Of a stretch of DNA of 64,000 nt, positions 27,792-36,661 are shown one piece after another (the first letter of the stretch is position 1; every line of letters starts with the position of its first letter). Origin of the DNA: Methylobacterium gregans (GTDB lineage Bacteria; Pseudomonadota; Alphaproteobacteria; Rhizobiales; Beijerinckiaceae); assembly GCF_022179245.1 (NCBI RefSeq), contig NZ_BPQM01000052.1, forward strand, positions 23,457 to 87,456. Reading direction: 5' to 3'. The notes beneath the pieces are model-generated. The model searched no databases, was not told where the DNA came from, and saw only the letters and a list, made by a program, of their open reading frames with translations. The position numbers and the translations under genes were made by a program.

Positions 27792-29504
27792 ATGACCGCT
27801 GGTACCGCCCTGCAGCAGAACGCCTATCGCGACGACTTCGCGGCGCTGCTCGAGGAGAGCTTCCTCCAACACGAGATCACCGAGGGGTCCGTCGTCAAGG
27901 GTCGCGTCGTCGCGATCGAGAAGGACGTGGCCGTCATCGACATCGGCGCCAAGACGGAGGGCCGCGTCGCCCTGAAGGAGTTCACCGGCCCCGGCCGTGA
28001 GGGTGAACTCAGCGTCGGCGACGAGGTCGAGGTCTACGTCGACCGCATCGAGAACGCGCTCGGCGAGGCCGTCATCTCGCGCGACAAGGCGCGCCGCGAG
28101 GAGTCGTGGGTCAAGCTCGAGAAGGCCTTCGAGGCCAACGAGCGCGTCACCGGCACGATCTTCAACCAGGTCAAGGGCGGCTACACCGTCGATCTCGACG
28201 GCGCCGTGGCGTTCCTGCCGCGCTCCCAGGTCGATATCCGCCCGGTGCGCGACGTCACGCCGCTGCTCGGCACGCCCCAGCCCTTCCAGATCCTCAAGAT
28301 GGATCGCCGCCGCGGCAACATCGTCGTGTCGCGCCGTACCGTGCTCGAGGAGAGCCGCGCCGAGCAGCGCTCGGAGCTGGTGGCCAACCTTGAGGAAGGT
28401 CAGGTCATCGACGGCGTCGTCAAGAACATCACCGAGTACGGCGCCTTCGTTGATCTCGGCGGCATCGACGGCCTGCTGCACGTCACCGACATGGCGTGGC
28501 GCCGCGTGAACCACCCGTCCGAGGTCGTGCAGATCGGCCAGACGGTGAAGGTCAAGATCATCAAGATCAACCACGAGACGCACCGCATCTCGCTCGGCAT
28601 CAAGCAGCTGCTCGCCGATCCGTGGGAGGGCATCCAGGCCCGCTATCCCGTAGACGCCAAGCTCAAGGGCCGCGTCACCAACATCACCGATTACGGCGCC
28701 TTCGTGGAGCTGGAGCCGGGGATCGAGGGCCTGATCCACGTCTCCGAGATGAGCTGGACCAAGAAGAACGTCCATCCGGGCAAGATCGTCTCCACCTCCC
28801 AGGAGGTCGAGGTGCAGATCCTCGAGGTCGATCCGGTCAAGCGCCGCATCTCGCTCGGTCTCAAGCAGACCTTGCAGAACCCCTGGGACGCCTTCGCGGA
28901 GAAGCACCCGGTCGGTTCCGAGGTCGAGGGCGAGGTCAAGAACAAGACCGAGTTCGGCCTGTTCATCGGCCTCGAGGGCGACGTCGACGGCATGGTCCAC
29001 CTGTCGGATCTCGACTGGAACCGTCCCGGCGAGCAGGTCATCGAGGAGTACAAGAAGGGCGACGTGGTGCGCGCCCAGGTTCTCGACGTCGACGTCGAGA
29101 AGGAGCGCATCTCGCTGGGCGTGAAGCAGCTCGGCGGCGACCCCTTCGCCGAGGCCGGCGAGATCAAGAAGGGTCAGATCGTCACCTGTGAGGTGGTCGA
29201 GGTGAAGGATTCGGGCGTCGAGGTGAAGATCGCCGACACCGACATGCAGACCTTCGTCCGCCGCGCCGAGCTCGCCCGCGACCGCGGCGACCAGCGTCCC
29301 GAGCGTTTCGCCCCCGGCGAGAAGTTCGACGCCCGCGTCGTGCAGTTCGACCGCAAGGCCCGCCGCGTGCAGGTCTCGATCAAGGCCCTGGAGATGGCCG
29401 AGGAGAAGGAGGCGATGGCCCAGTTCGGCTCGGCCGATTCGGGCGCCTCGCTCGGCGACATCCTGGGCGCCGCCTTCAACAAGAAGCGCTCCGACGACGA
29501 GTGA
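27792..29504 (+). CDS. rpsA: 30S ribosomal protein S1
   Basis: A 570-residue S1 with six S1/OB repeats; later repeats show [49 protein letters not shown] and [26 protein letters not shown]1 anchors mRNA to the 30S subunit. Start ATG 27792 lies six bases after AGGAG. The C-terminus ([14 protein letters not shown]) is typical of the alphaproteobacterial form. Strong terminators follow. Confidence 0.97.
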   Translation: MTAGTALQQNAYRDDFAALLEESFLQHEITEGSVVKGRVVAIEKDVAVIDIGAKTEGRVALKEFTGPGREGELSVGDEVEVYVDRIENALGEAVISRDKARREESWVKLEKAFEANERVTGTIFNQVKGGYTVDLDGAVAFLPRSQVDIRPVRDVTPLLGTPQPFQILKMDRRRGNIVVSRRTVLEESRAEQRSELVANLEEGQVIDGVVKNITEYGAFVDLGGIDGLLHVTDMAWRRVNHPSEVVQIGQTVKVKIIKINHETHRISLGIKQLLADPWEGIQARYPVDAKLKGRVTNITDYGAFVELEPGIEGLIHVSEMSWTKKNVHPGKIVSTSQEVEVQILEVDPVKRRISLGLKQTLQNPWDAFAEKHPVGSEVEGEVKNKTEFGLFIGLEGDVDGMVHLSDLDWNRPGEQVIEEYKKGDVVRAQVLDVDVEKERISLGVKQLGGDPFAEAGEIKKGQIVTCEVVEVKDSGVEVKIADTDMQTFVRRAELARDRGDQRPERFAPGEKFDARVVQFDRKARRVQVSIKALEMAEEKEAMAQFGSADSGASLGDILGAAFNKKRSDDE

Positions 29505-29551
29505 GCCGAGAGGCTCCGCCGCCGCCCTGACGGGCGGCGGCAACGCGTACG

Positions 29552-29594
29552 CGAAGCCCGCCCGGGATCCGTCCCGGGCGGGCTTCGCTGTTTT
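29552..29594 (+). terminator. Intrinsic terminator after rpsA
   Basis: A 16-bp stem (arms starting CGAAGCCCGCCC) from 29552 to 29587, followed by CTGTTTT. A second GCCGCC-type hairpin lies at about 29519-29541. Confidence 0.88.
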
Positions 29595-29917
29595 CGGGGG
29601 GAGCGTACCAGCTGCGGTTGTCCCTTCGGAGGCCCCGGATCCCCTTCTCCGCCTGGGGAGAGGGAGATCCGCGAGGCCCGAAAGGATCACTCGGATTTGG
29701 CGCAGGACGGCAGCGCCCACCCCGCTCTCGCCTCCCGGGGCGGTCGGTCAATCTCGGTCAACCCTCTGGACCCAACCGAAGTTTGGGTGCAAACCGGCGC
29801 CGCTTGTGACAGCTTGGAATCGTCGGCCCCGACCGTGTGCGGCCGGGCTCGGGCGGTCCCCAAGCAAGAAACGGAAGCCGGCCCCGGGGCCGGACGCGCG
29901 AGGGAGAGCACCATCGC
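29595..29917. other. Gap before sppA
   Basis: About 320 bases between the rpsA terminator and sppA. I see no gene; small frames here are not protein-like. Confidence 0.6.
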
Positions 29918-30895
29918 ATGGCCGCCGACGCCGAACTCCTGATCGACCGCCGGCGCCTGCGCCGCAAGCTCTCGCTCTGGCGGGTGCTGGGCATCGGCGG
30001 CCTCGTGGTCGCGGTCGGCGCCGTCGGCCTGCGCGCCCGTTCCGGCACGGACGGGCTCGGCTTCGGCGCCGTGCGCCCGCAGATCGCCCGGGTCTCGGTC
30101 TCGGGCTTCATCGCCGGCAGCGAGGCCACCGCCAAGCTCCTGAAGCGGGTGGGCGAGGCCTCGGCCGTGCAGGGCGTGGTGGTCTCGATCAACTCGCCGG
30201 GCGGCTCGACCACGGGCTCGGAGGAGCTCTACCGCAACCTGCGCCAACTCGCCGAGAAGAAGCCGGTCGTGGCCTTCGTGGACGGCACCGCGGCATCGGG
30301 CGCCTACATCACGGCGCTCGCCGCCGACCATATCGTGGCGCGCGAGACTTCGCTCGTCGGCTCGATCGGCGTGCTGTTCCAGTATCCCGAGGTGTCGGGG
30401 CTGCTCGACAAGGTCGGCGTGAAGGTCGAGGCCATCAAGTCCTCGCCACTGAAGGCCGAGCCCTCCGGCTTCGCGCCGACCTCGCCGGAGGCCCGCGCGG
30501 CGCTGGCTTCCGTCGTCGGCGACACCTACGCGTGGTTCAAGGGGCTGGTGGCCGAGCGCCGGCAGATGAGCGACCAGCAACTCGCCGCCGTCTCGGACGG
30601 GCGCGTGTTCAGCGGGCGCCAGAGCATCCCGTTGAAGCTCGTGGACGAGCTCGGCAGCGAGCGGCAGGCGGTGGCGTGGCTGGAGAGCGAGCGCAAGGTC
30701 GCCAAGAACCTGCCGGTGACGGACTGGAAGCCGCGCTCCGAATCGGATTTCGGCCTGTGGTCGGCACTGGGCACGGGCGCCGGCCTCCTCGGGCTCGACG
30801 GCCTCGCCGCGCGCCTGCGCGGGCTGGAGAGCGAGACGCGGGCGCTGACCGAGGGCGGCCTGCTCGTCCTCTGGCGCCCCGCCGGCACGCCCTGA
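29918..30895 (+). CDS. sppA: Signal peptide peptidase SppA (36K type)
   Basis: The 325-residue product has one N-terminal membrane helix (about 20-40), [19 protein letters not shown], the catalytic Ser in [24 protein letters not shown], and the catalytic Lys in [11 protein letters not shown]. SppA digests cleaved signal peptides in the inner membrane. The start at ATG 29918 was chosen over an upstream one at 29837; GGGAGAG lies about 13 bases upstream. Confidence 0.93.
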   Translation: MAADAELLIDRRRLRRKLSLWRVLGIGGLVVAVGAVGLRARSGTDGLGFGAVRPQIARVSVSGFIAGSEATAKLLKRVGEASAVQGVVVSINSPGGSTTGSEELYRNLRQLAEKKPVVAFVDGTAASGAYITALAADHIVARETSLVGSIGVLFQYPEVSGLLDKVGVKVEAIKSSPLKAEPSGFAPTSPEARAALASVVGDTYAWFKGLVAERRQMSDQQLAAVSDGRVFSGRQSIPLKLVDELGSERQAVAWLESERKVAKNLPVTDWKPRSESDFGLWSALGTGAGLLGLDGLAARLRGLESETRALTEGGLLVLWRPAGTP

Positions 30896-30966
30896 GCCGA
30901 TACGTCCTGAGTCCGAGCCCGGCCCGCCGCCCACGCCCTCCGATCCTTCGAGAAGACCGCCGCACG

Positions 30967-31278
30967 ATGATCAAGTCGGAGCTCGTCCTCAGAATCGCCG
31001 AGCGCAATCCCCATCTCTACCAGCGGGACGTCGAGATCCTGGTCAACGCGATCCTCGACACGATCGCCGACGCGCTGGCCCGCGGGGACCGGGTGGAGTT
31101 GCGCGGCTTCGGCGCCTTCTCGGTGAAGCGGCGCGAGGCACGCAAGGGGCGCAACCCGCGCACGGGCGCGGCCGTTGCCGTGTCCGAGAAGGCCATCCCC
31201 GTGTTCAAGACCGGCAAGGAGATGCGCCAGCGCCTCAACGCCGCCGGCATCGGCGACGGCCCGGCCGAGGCCGAGTGA
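30967..31278 (+). CDS. ihfB: Integration host factor subunit beta
   Basis: The 103-residue HU/IHF-family protein reads [23 protein letters not shown], with a DNA-binding arm containing [15 protein letters not shown] and [12 protein letters not shown]. The sequence [18 protein letters not shown] is typical of IhfB. It bends DNA as a heterodimer with IhfA. It sits between sppA and lapA, the conserved alphaproteobacterial order. Confidence 0.95.
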   Translation: MIKSELVLRIAERNPHLYQRDVEILVNAILDTIADALARGDRVELRGFGAFSVKRREARKGRNPRTGAAVAVSEKAIPVFKTGKEMRQRLNAAGIGDGPAEAE

Positions 31279-31306
31279 GCTGCATTCCTCAGGTCTGGAG
31301 AAGACG

Positions 31307-31663
31307 ATGATCCGTTTCCTGAAAGGTCTGGTGCTGCTGCCCGTCGCCGTGGTGGTGATCCTGTTCGCGGTGGCCAACCGTGAGCCGGTGCGGCTCTCCC
31401 TCGATCCGTTCTCGCAGGTGCCGGCCTTCAGCGCGAGCCTGCCGCTCTACGCGGTGCTGTTCGCGGCGGTCGCGGTCGGCATCGTGGTCGGTGGCATCTT
31501 CGCCTGGCTCGGCCAGGGCAATGTCCGCCGCACGGCCCGGCAGCGCGGGCGCGAGGTGCGCCGCCTGGAGGGCGAGACCGCCCGGTTGCGCACCTACGCG
31601 CCCGAGCCCGTCGCCCCCGCGGGAGGACTTCCGGCCCGCACCGCCCTCCCCGCCCCGCGCTGA
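31307..31663 (+). CDS. lapA: LapA-domain (DUF1049) membrane protein
   Basis: The 118-residue product has two membrane helices (about 8-24 and 42-66), the conserved ANREPVRLSLDPF between them and a cytoplasmic coiled segment (RQRGREVRRLEGETARLR). LapA-family proteins help regulate lipopolysaccharide assembly in enterobacteria; whether that holds here is unknown. Confidence 0.88.
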   Translation: MIRFLKGLVLLPVAVVVILFAVANREPVRLSLDPFSQVPAFSASLPLYAVLFAAVAVGIVVGGIFAWLGQGNVRRTARQRGREVRRLEGETARLRTYAPEPVAPAGGLPARTALPAPR

Positions 31664-31676
31664 ACGCGGTTCCGCG

Positions 31677-32366
31677 GTGGGCGTGCGCGTCAAGATCTGC
31701 GGGCTCTCCACCGGCGACACGCTGGCGGCGGCGCTCGACGCGGGCGCCGACCTCGTGGGCTTCGTGCATTTCCCGAAGAGCCCGCGCCATCTCGGCTGGG
31801 CCGAGGCGCGCGCGCTCGCCGCCGAGGTCCGTGGCCGGGCCGAGCGCGTGGTGCTGCTGGTCGACCCCGACGACGCCACGCTCGCGGCGGCGCTCGAGAG
31901 CGTCGCGCCCGATCTGATCCAACTCCACGGGCGCGAGAGCCCGGAGCGCGTCGCCGCGATCCGGCGCTTCACCGGGCGCCCGGTGATGAAGGCGCTGGGC
32001 ATCGCGGAATCGGCCGACCTCGCGCGCGTGGCCGACTACGCGGCGGCCGACCGCCTGCTCCTCGACGCCAAGCCGCCGCGCGGCGCCGCGCTCCCCGGCG
32101 GCAACGGGCTCGCCTTCGACTGGTCGCTCCTCGCGGGTACCGCCCTGCCCCGGGGCTGGATGCTCTCCGGCGGGCTTCGGCCCGGCACGGTGGCCGAGGC
32201 GCTCGCCCGCACGGGGGCGATGGCCGTCGACGTCTCCTCCGGCGTCGAGACGGCGCCCGGTGTGAAGGATCCGGCCCTGATCGCGGCCTTCGTGGCGGCG
32301 GTGCGGGCGGGTGCCGCGCCCGAGGACGCGGCGCCCGGCTTGGCGTCCGCGCCCCGAGAGGTCTAA
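31677..32366 (+). CDS. trpF: Phosphoribosylanthranilate isomerase
   Basis: The 229-residue (beta/alpha)8 enzyme starts from GTG 31677 (MGVRVKICGL). It has the catalytic Cys in KICGLS, GFVHFPKSPRHL, LIQLHGRESPERV and MLSGGLRPGTV, with VDVSSGVE near the end. It isomerises N-(5'-phosphoribosyl)anthranilate in tryptophan synthesis. It lies 13 bases after lapA. Confidence 0.94.
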   Translation: MGVRVKICGLSTGDTLAAALDAGADLVGFVHFPKSPRHLGWAEARALAAEVRGRAERVVLLVDPDDATLAAALESVAPDLIQLHGRESPERVAAIRRFTGRPVMKALGIAESADLARVADYAAADRLLLDAKPPRGAALPGGNGLAFDWSLLAGTALPRGWMLSGGLRPGTVAEALARTGAMAVDVSSGVETAPGVKDPALIAAFVAAVRAGAAPEDAAPGLASAPREV

Positions 32367-32438
32367 AGCAGGCGCAAACGGGCCCTTCGACCGGGCCCTT
32401 GCCCGACCGCCGCCCGACCCGCGCCCGAGGACTGCTCC

Positions 32439-33680
32439 GTGACCGTCGCACCCGCCCCGAACTCCTTCCGCACCGGCCCCGACGAGCGCGGGCGCTTCGG
32501 CATCTTCGGCGGCCGCTTCGTGGCCGAGACCTTGATGCCGCTGATCCTCGACCTCGAGAAAGCCTACACCGAGGCCAAGGCCGATCCGCAGTTCCAGGCC
32601 GACATGGAGAGCTACGGCACGCATTATATCGGCCGGCCGAGCCCGCTCTACTATGCCGAGCGCCTGACCGAGCACCTGCGGGCCAAGGCGCCCGCCGGCC
32701 AGGGCGCGAAGATCTACTTCAAGCGCGAGGAGCTGAACCACACCGGCTCGCACAAGGTGAACAACGTGCTGGGCCAGATCCTGCTGGCCCGCCGGATGGG
32801 CAAGCCGCGCATCATTGCCGAGACGGGGGCAGGCCAGCACGGCGTGGCCACCGCAACCCTGTGCGCGCGCTTCGGCCTCAAATGCGTGGTCTACATGGGC
32901 GCTGTCGACGTGGCCCGGCAGGCCCCGAACGTCTTCCGCATGAAGATGCTGGGCGCCGAGGTGGTGCCGGTCGAGTCCGGCACCAAGACCCTCAAGGACG
33001 CGATGAACGAGGCGCTCCGCGACTGGGTCACCAACGTCGCCGACACGTTCTACTGCATCGGCACGGTGGCGGGCCCGCACCCCTATCCGGCGATGGTGCG
33101 CGACTTCCAGTCGGTGATCGGCATCGAGACCAAGCAGCAGATGCTGGCGCTGGAGGGGCGTCTGCCCGACTCGCTCGTCGCCTGCATCGGCGGCGGCTCG
33201 AACGCCATGGGCCTGTTCCATCCCTTCCTCGACGACCGCGAGGTCGAGATCTTCGGGGTGGAGGCGGCCGGCCACGGCGTCGGAAGCGGCCTGCACGCGG
33301 CCTCGCTCACCGGCGGCAAGCCCGGCGTTCTGCACGGCAACCGCACCTACCTGCTGATGGACGGCGACGGCCAGATCGCCGATGCGCACTCGATCTCGGC
33401 GGGCCTCGACTATCCGGGCATCGGCCCCGAACACGCCTGGCTGCACGAGATGGGCCGCGTGACCTACCTGTCGGCGACCGATGCGGAGACGCTGGAGGCG
33501 TTCAAGCTCTGCTCGATGCTGGAGGGCATCATTCCCGCGCTCGAGCCCGCCCACGCCCTGGCCAAGATCCTCGAACTGGCGCCCCAGCGCCCGGCCGAGC
33601 ACTTGATGGTGCTGAACCTCTCGGGCCGGGGTGACAAGGACATACCGCAGGTGGCGGAGATCTTCGGAACCAAGCTCTGA
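32439..33680 (+). CDS. trpB: Tryptophan synthase beta chain
   Basis: A 413-residue Trp[16 protein letters not shown], the PLP Lys in [33 protein letters not shown] (phosphate cup), [16 protein letters not shown] and [10 protein letters not shown]. The start is GTG 32439. TrpA normally follows TrpB; here a tRNA and the genomic island follow instead, so trpA lies outside the visible sequence. Confidence 0.96.
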   Translation: MTVAPAPNSFRTGPDERGRFGIFGGRFVAETLMPLILDLEKAYTEAKADPQFQADMESYGTHYIGRPSPLYYAERLTEHLRAKAPAGQGAKIYFKREELNHTGSHKVNNVLGQILLARRMGKPRIIAETGAGQHGVATATLCARFGLKCVVYMGAVDVARQAPNVFRMKMLGAEVVPVESGTKTLKDAMNEALRDWVTNVADTFYCIGTVAGPHPYPAMVRDFQSVIGIETKQQMLALEGRLPDSLVACIGGGSNAMGLFHPFLDDREVEIFGVEAAGHGVGSGLHAASLTGGKPGVLHGNRTYLLMDGDGQIADAHSISAGLDYPGIGPEHAWLHEMGRVTYLSATDAETLEAFKLCSMLEGIIPALEPAHALAKILELAPQRPAEHLMVLNLSGRGDKDIPQVAEIFGTKL

Positions 33681-33705
33681 GACGGCGGCGAAGGGAACGA
33701 GGGCG

Positions 33706-33735
33706 TTGACACCGCAGCGTCCCTCTCCCTATACC
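33706..33735 (+). promoter_or_regulatory. Promoter of tRNA-Met
   Basis: TTGACA (33706-33711), 18-base spacer, TATACC (33730-33735), 44 bases upstream of the tRNA 5' end. This is a near-consensus housekeeping promoter. Confidence 0.7.
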
Positions 33736-33778
33736 CAGCCACCGACGCGGTGGCCTCTCAAGGCCGCCGACGGCATGG

Positions 33779-33855
33779 GGCGGGGTAGCTCAGCTGGTTA
33801 GAGCAGAGGAATCATAATCCTTGTGTCGGGGGTTCAAATCCCTCCCTCGCTACCA
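33779..33855 (+). tRNA. tRNA-Met (CAT), elongator type
   Basis: A 77-base cloverleaf ending in encoded CCA. The acceptor arm GGCGGGG pairs with CCTCGCT (two G-U pairs). The D arm is GCTC/GAGC, the anticodon stem GAGGA/TCCTT has loop ATCATAA (anticodon CAT), and the T arm is GGGGG/CCCTC with TTCAAAT. The sequence matches elongator tRNA-Met of related alphaproteobacteria; tRNA-Ile2 (CAT) is the alternative. Its 3' end is half of the island's 19-bp repeat. Confidence 0.93.
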
Positions 33856-33857
33856 TC
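33839..33857 (+). repeat. attL-like 19-bp repeat in the tRNA-Met 3' end
   Basis: TCCCTCCCTCGCTACCATC, identical to 61362-61380, covers the T-arm/acceptor 3' half and CCA. Confidence 0.85.
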
Positions 33858-33862
33858 ATTTC

Positions 33863-33896
33863 AGCCCGCCCGGTCAATGACTTGGCGGGTTTTTTG
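33863..33896 (+). terminator. Intrinsic terminator after tRNA-Met
   Basis: Arms CCCGCC and GGCGGG flank a loop of about 13 bases and are followed by six T residues. Confidence 0.8.
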
Positions 33897-34179
33897 ATGC
33901 CTGCTCCCTTGCCCTGCTGGCCTGCAACACGCTGCAACACGGTGCGTGATTTTCCAATGGGTTACAGTTTCTGGCTGGCGGCTCCGCGCAACACGGATGG
34001 AACACGTTTGGCTCTGTCGCCAAGCGCACCTCAGGCTGGATGCGAGCTCCGCGTAGGCTCAGTGCCTTCGCCCCATCGACATGCCTCCTGCTTCCTTGGC
34101 AGGATGCCTTGAGGCCGATCCTGATGGACAGAACTCGCAGACGGCATCCATCGATCTAAGCACCTCGCACGGAGGGTAT
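33897..34179. other. Gap inside the island's left end with GCAACACG repeats
   Basis: There is no gene. GCAACACG occurs in direct orientation at 33924-33931, 33934-33941 and 33988-33995, with a partial GAACACG near 34000. Clustered short direct repeats next to an attachment site resemble integrase arm-binding sites. Confidence 0.45.
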
Positions 34180-34611
34180 CGGATGCGCGTTCTGCTCGTG
34201 GGCTACGAACCGGAGGTGGTCGACTTCTCCAACCCGGCGTTGCCGCCCGGCCTCGACGCCGAGAAGATCCATCACGGGATCCGAGTAGCTTTGTAGGACA
34301 TGCGCGGCTGTGGCTGGACGGCCGAGCAATGCCTGATCCGGCCCGATGATTAGGCCGGCCAAGCCGTGCGGGAAAAGCTCGCCGCCGCCCCGTACGACTG
34401 CCTCGTGATCGGCGCAGGCATCCGCTCCTGGCCGCGCCACCTGCCGGTGTTCGAGGCCATCCTCAACGCGGCCCGGGAGGCGGCGCCGACAACCGCCATC
34501 GCCTTCAACACGCGCCCGCAGGATAGCGCGGCGGCGGTCGAGCGCGTGTACCGCGAAGCCGATCGCGGGAGGCGCCATGCCGAGAGCACCAGCTCGTCCC
34601 GACGGCACTGA
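34180..34611 (+). pseudogene. Conserved hypothetical gene with two in-frame amber codons
   Basis: The frame starts MRVLLVGYEPEVVDFSNPALPPGLDAEKIHHGIRVAL and is cut by TAG at 34294-34296. After 18 protein-like codons (DMRGCGWTAEQCLIRPDD) it is cut again by TAG at 34351-34353, then resumes in the same frame as VREKLAAAPYDCLVIGAGIR and IAFNTRPQDSAAA. The three pieces read as one roughly 125-residue protein with a Rossmann-like beta-alpha pattern that I associate with hypothetical proteins common in methylobacteria. The ribosome-binding site (GGAGGG) is intact. It is most simply a pseudogene; amber readthrough is not supported by other evidence here. Confidence 0.7.
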
Positions 34612-34851
34612 GCCATCCGGCTTGTTTGCCGGCGGCCGGGAGCTCTGCCATGTGCTCATAGGCCCAGCGTGAATTGAGGCCGCGGTCCGCGAGATCCGCG
34701 CCCAGGCGCTCCGAGAGGCGATCGCGATCATCTGCGCCCGCGTGCTGCCGGCGCTGAGACCTGCCGGAGCCGGGGCTTGCGCTGCCTCGAGCGGCCCGAG
34801 AGGAGCACCGGCCGATAACGGATCCGCTCTCCTGCCGCCCGCACCGCTGGC

Positions 34852-35988
34852 TCACGGGCAGGACCTGCGGCTCATCGACGACACAGATCCGCCCGCCATC
34901 GCTGCGTCGATCGCCCGCTCGACCTTCGCGCGGGCGCTGTAATGCGTCATATGGCCGATGCCGGGCAGCAGCCTGAGAGTGCTGCCGGGGATCGTCGTGT
35001 GCAGCCGCACGGAGTGCACGGTCGCGTCCACGACGGCGTCCGCGTCGCCGGTCAGAATCGTGACCGGCAGGGTCAGGCCAGCATAGCGGGCCTGGAGCCG
35101 GGCGACAGTGGCGTTCATCGAGGCTGCATCCTCCGAGACCGCGCGCAGCTGCGTCGCCGCCGACGCGATCTCGACGGGGAAGCGCGCCGTGAAGCGGGCC
35201 GGCACCGGCTGGGGCCGGAACACCTTCCGGTAGGCCTGCCCCGCGAGCGCCCGGTTGACCGCGGCGGGCACCAGCGCGCGCGCCGCGTCGCCGAGCCCCG
35301 GCACGGCGAGCGGCGCGGCCAGGACGGCGTCCGCGCGCTGCTGCGGGAAGAAATAGCCCGACAGCAGGACGAGGCCGCGCAGCTCGCGCCGCACCTCCGC
35401 AGCGAGCGCGAGAGTGACGATCGTGCCCCACGAATGCCCGACGACGAGCGGGCGCTCGGCCTTGAGTTCGTCGAGGATCCGGTCGAGGAGTGCCGCCTGG
35501 GCCGCGGCCGTCCAGACCCGGTGGCGCGGCCGGGCCGTGTAGCCGAAGCCGGGCCGGTCGAGGGCGATGACGCGGTAGCGCGTGGCCAGCCGGTCGATCA
35601 GCCCGCAGATCGCGAAGTCCTCGGCCATGGTCCCGTTGCCGTGCACCAGCACGACGGGCCGCCCGCGGCCGCGCACGACGACGTGGACGGGCAGGCCGTC
35701 GACCGTCACGAACCGGCCCGACGGGCGCCGGACCACCTCCGGCCCGCGCGGGCCCTGCGCGGCCCGCATTGCGATCTCGGCTTGCCGCACCGTCCGCTTT
35801 ACGGAGCGGGCCGCCTGCTTGCGCGTGTCGCGAATCGCCTGCTCGGCTGACCGGGTCACCGCTTCGGTGGCGGCCTTCGTCGCGGCCTGGGTCGCCACTT
35901 CGACGGACCGGGCGATCTGCCGCGTCGTGCGGGTGAGGCTGCGGCGCACGAGACGCTGGGTGCGGCGGGACGGGGTGAATGGAAACAC
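34852..35988 (-). CDS. Alpha/beta hydrolase with basic N-terminal helix
   Basis: The 378-residue product carries VVLVHGNGTMAEDF, the nucleophile elbow VVGHSWGT, an acid in LTGDADAVVD and the His in GIGHMTHYS. The first 80 residues form a long Ala/Thr/Arg-rich amphipathic helix (TQAATKAATEAVTRSAEQAI) unusual for the fold, perhaps for granule or membrane association. There is no signal peptide. The substrate is unknown. Confidence 0.85.
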   Translation of the reverse strand: MFPFTPSRRTQRLVRRSLTRTTRQIARSVEVATQAATKAATEAVTRSAEQAIRDTRKQAARSVKRTVRQAEIAMRAAQGPRGPEVVRRPSGRFVTVDGLPVHVVVRGRGRPVVLVHGNGTMAEDFAICGLIDRLATRYRVIALDRPGFGYTARPRHRVWTAAAQAALLDRILDELKAERPLVVGHSWGTIVTLALAAEVRRELRGLVLLSGYFFPQQRADAVLAAPLAVPGLGDAARALVPAAVNRALAGQAYRKVFRPQPVPARFTARFPVEIASAATQLRAVSEDAASMNATVARLQARYAGLTLPVTILTGDADAVVDATVHSVRLHTTIPGSTLRLLPGIGHMTHYSARAKVERAIDAAMAGGSVSSMSRRSCP

Positions 35989-36029
35989 GGCGACCTCGCG
36001 GGATGCCCGAGCGATGCGACCCTCGGGAT

Positions 36030-36236
36030 TGCTAATCCCGGGCCACGCCCGGAACCTCCGACCCCCGCGGCGGGCGCGGAGGTGGGGGCGGCTGCTTCTG
36101 CAACTACTGCGGCTGCGGGGGCGGTTCGGGTTGGCGGGCGCGGGACGGGAAGTGCGTCCGCCCCCGCAGCATCACCAAGCTGTGCAGCTCGGGGAAGGAG
36201 GCGAAGGCAGCCGGCTGGCGGCCGCCCCGGGGCTAG
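36030..36236 (+). pseudogene. Remnant of a small cysteine-rich protein
   Basis: A frame without an ATG or GTG start ends at TAG 36234-36236 and encodes GRGGGGGCFCNYCGCGG, followed by DGKCVRPRSITKLCSSG. CxCxxCxC and two later Cys suggest the tail of a small exported cysteine-rich protein whose 5' end has been lost. Low certainty. Confidence 0.35.
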
Positions 36237-36315
36237 AACAGGATACTCGCCGCGACCAAGGCAAAGGCCACAATGGGTGGGGAGCGGTCACCGGCTTCAT
36301 GCCAGGAAGCAGACA

Positions 36316-36539
36316 TTACTCCGGCGTCGGCTGGACCGTGAGATCGACGCACGAGGTCAGGCCAATCACCCGCGCGAGCTTCTCCATCTCCGTCGTCCTG
36401 CGACGAAGTTCGACGATCGTTTCGGGTCAGGGATCAAGCGGTACGTTCGCCAGCAAAGTGCGCGTCTGGGTGAGATCGCGTCCAAAGCAGCCACCAACGC
36501 GTACAACTCGTGGATGGTCGTCGGCAGCGGTTCGGCCAT
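36316..36539 (-). pseudogene. Frameshifted small conserved gene
   Basis: It starts MAEPLPTTIHELYALVAALDAIS at 36539. Reading through about three small lesions gives LANVPLD, then ETIVELRRRTTEMEKLARVIGL and DLTVQPTPE, ending at TAA 36316-36318. The segments make one natural protein of about 70 residues, resembling a small family I recall from methylobacteria. Decay is seen directly; the family name is unknown. Confidence 0.6.
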
Positions 36540-36661
36540 CGTGTCCTCCCCGGGCAGCGCATTGGAGCACGTCGGCGCCCGAGACACCAAGCGGGTTCCG
36601 CCGTTGTCGTTTTATCCACGAGCGGACATCGTGGAAGGCAAGATCCAAGGGCAGCGTGTAC

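Noticed and set aside
33856..34180. Integrase gene expected beside attL
   Set aside because: No frame in the left end or elsewhere in the island shows tyrosine- or serine-recombinase motifs.
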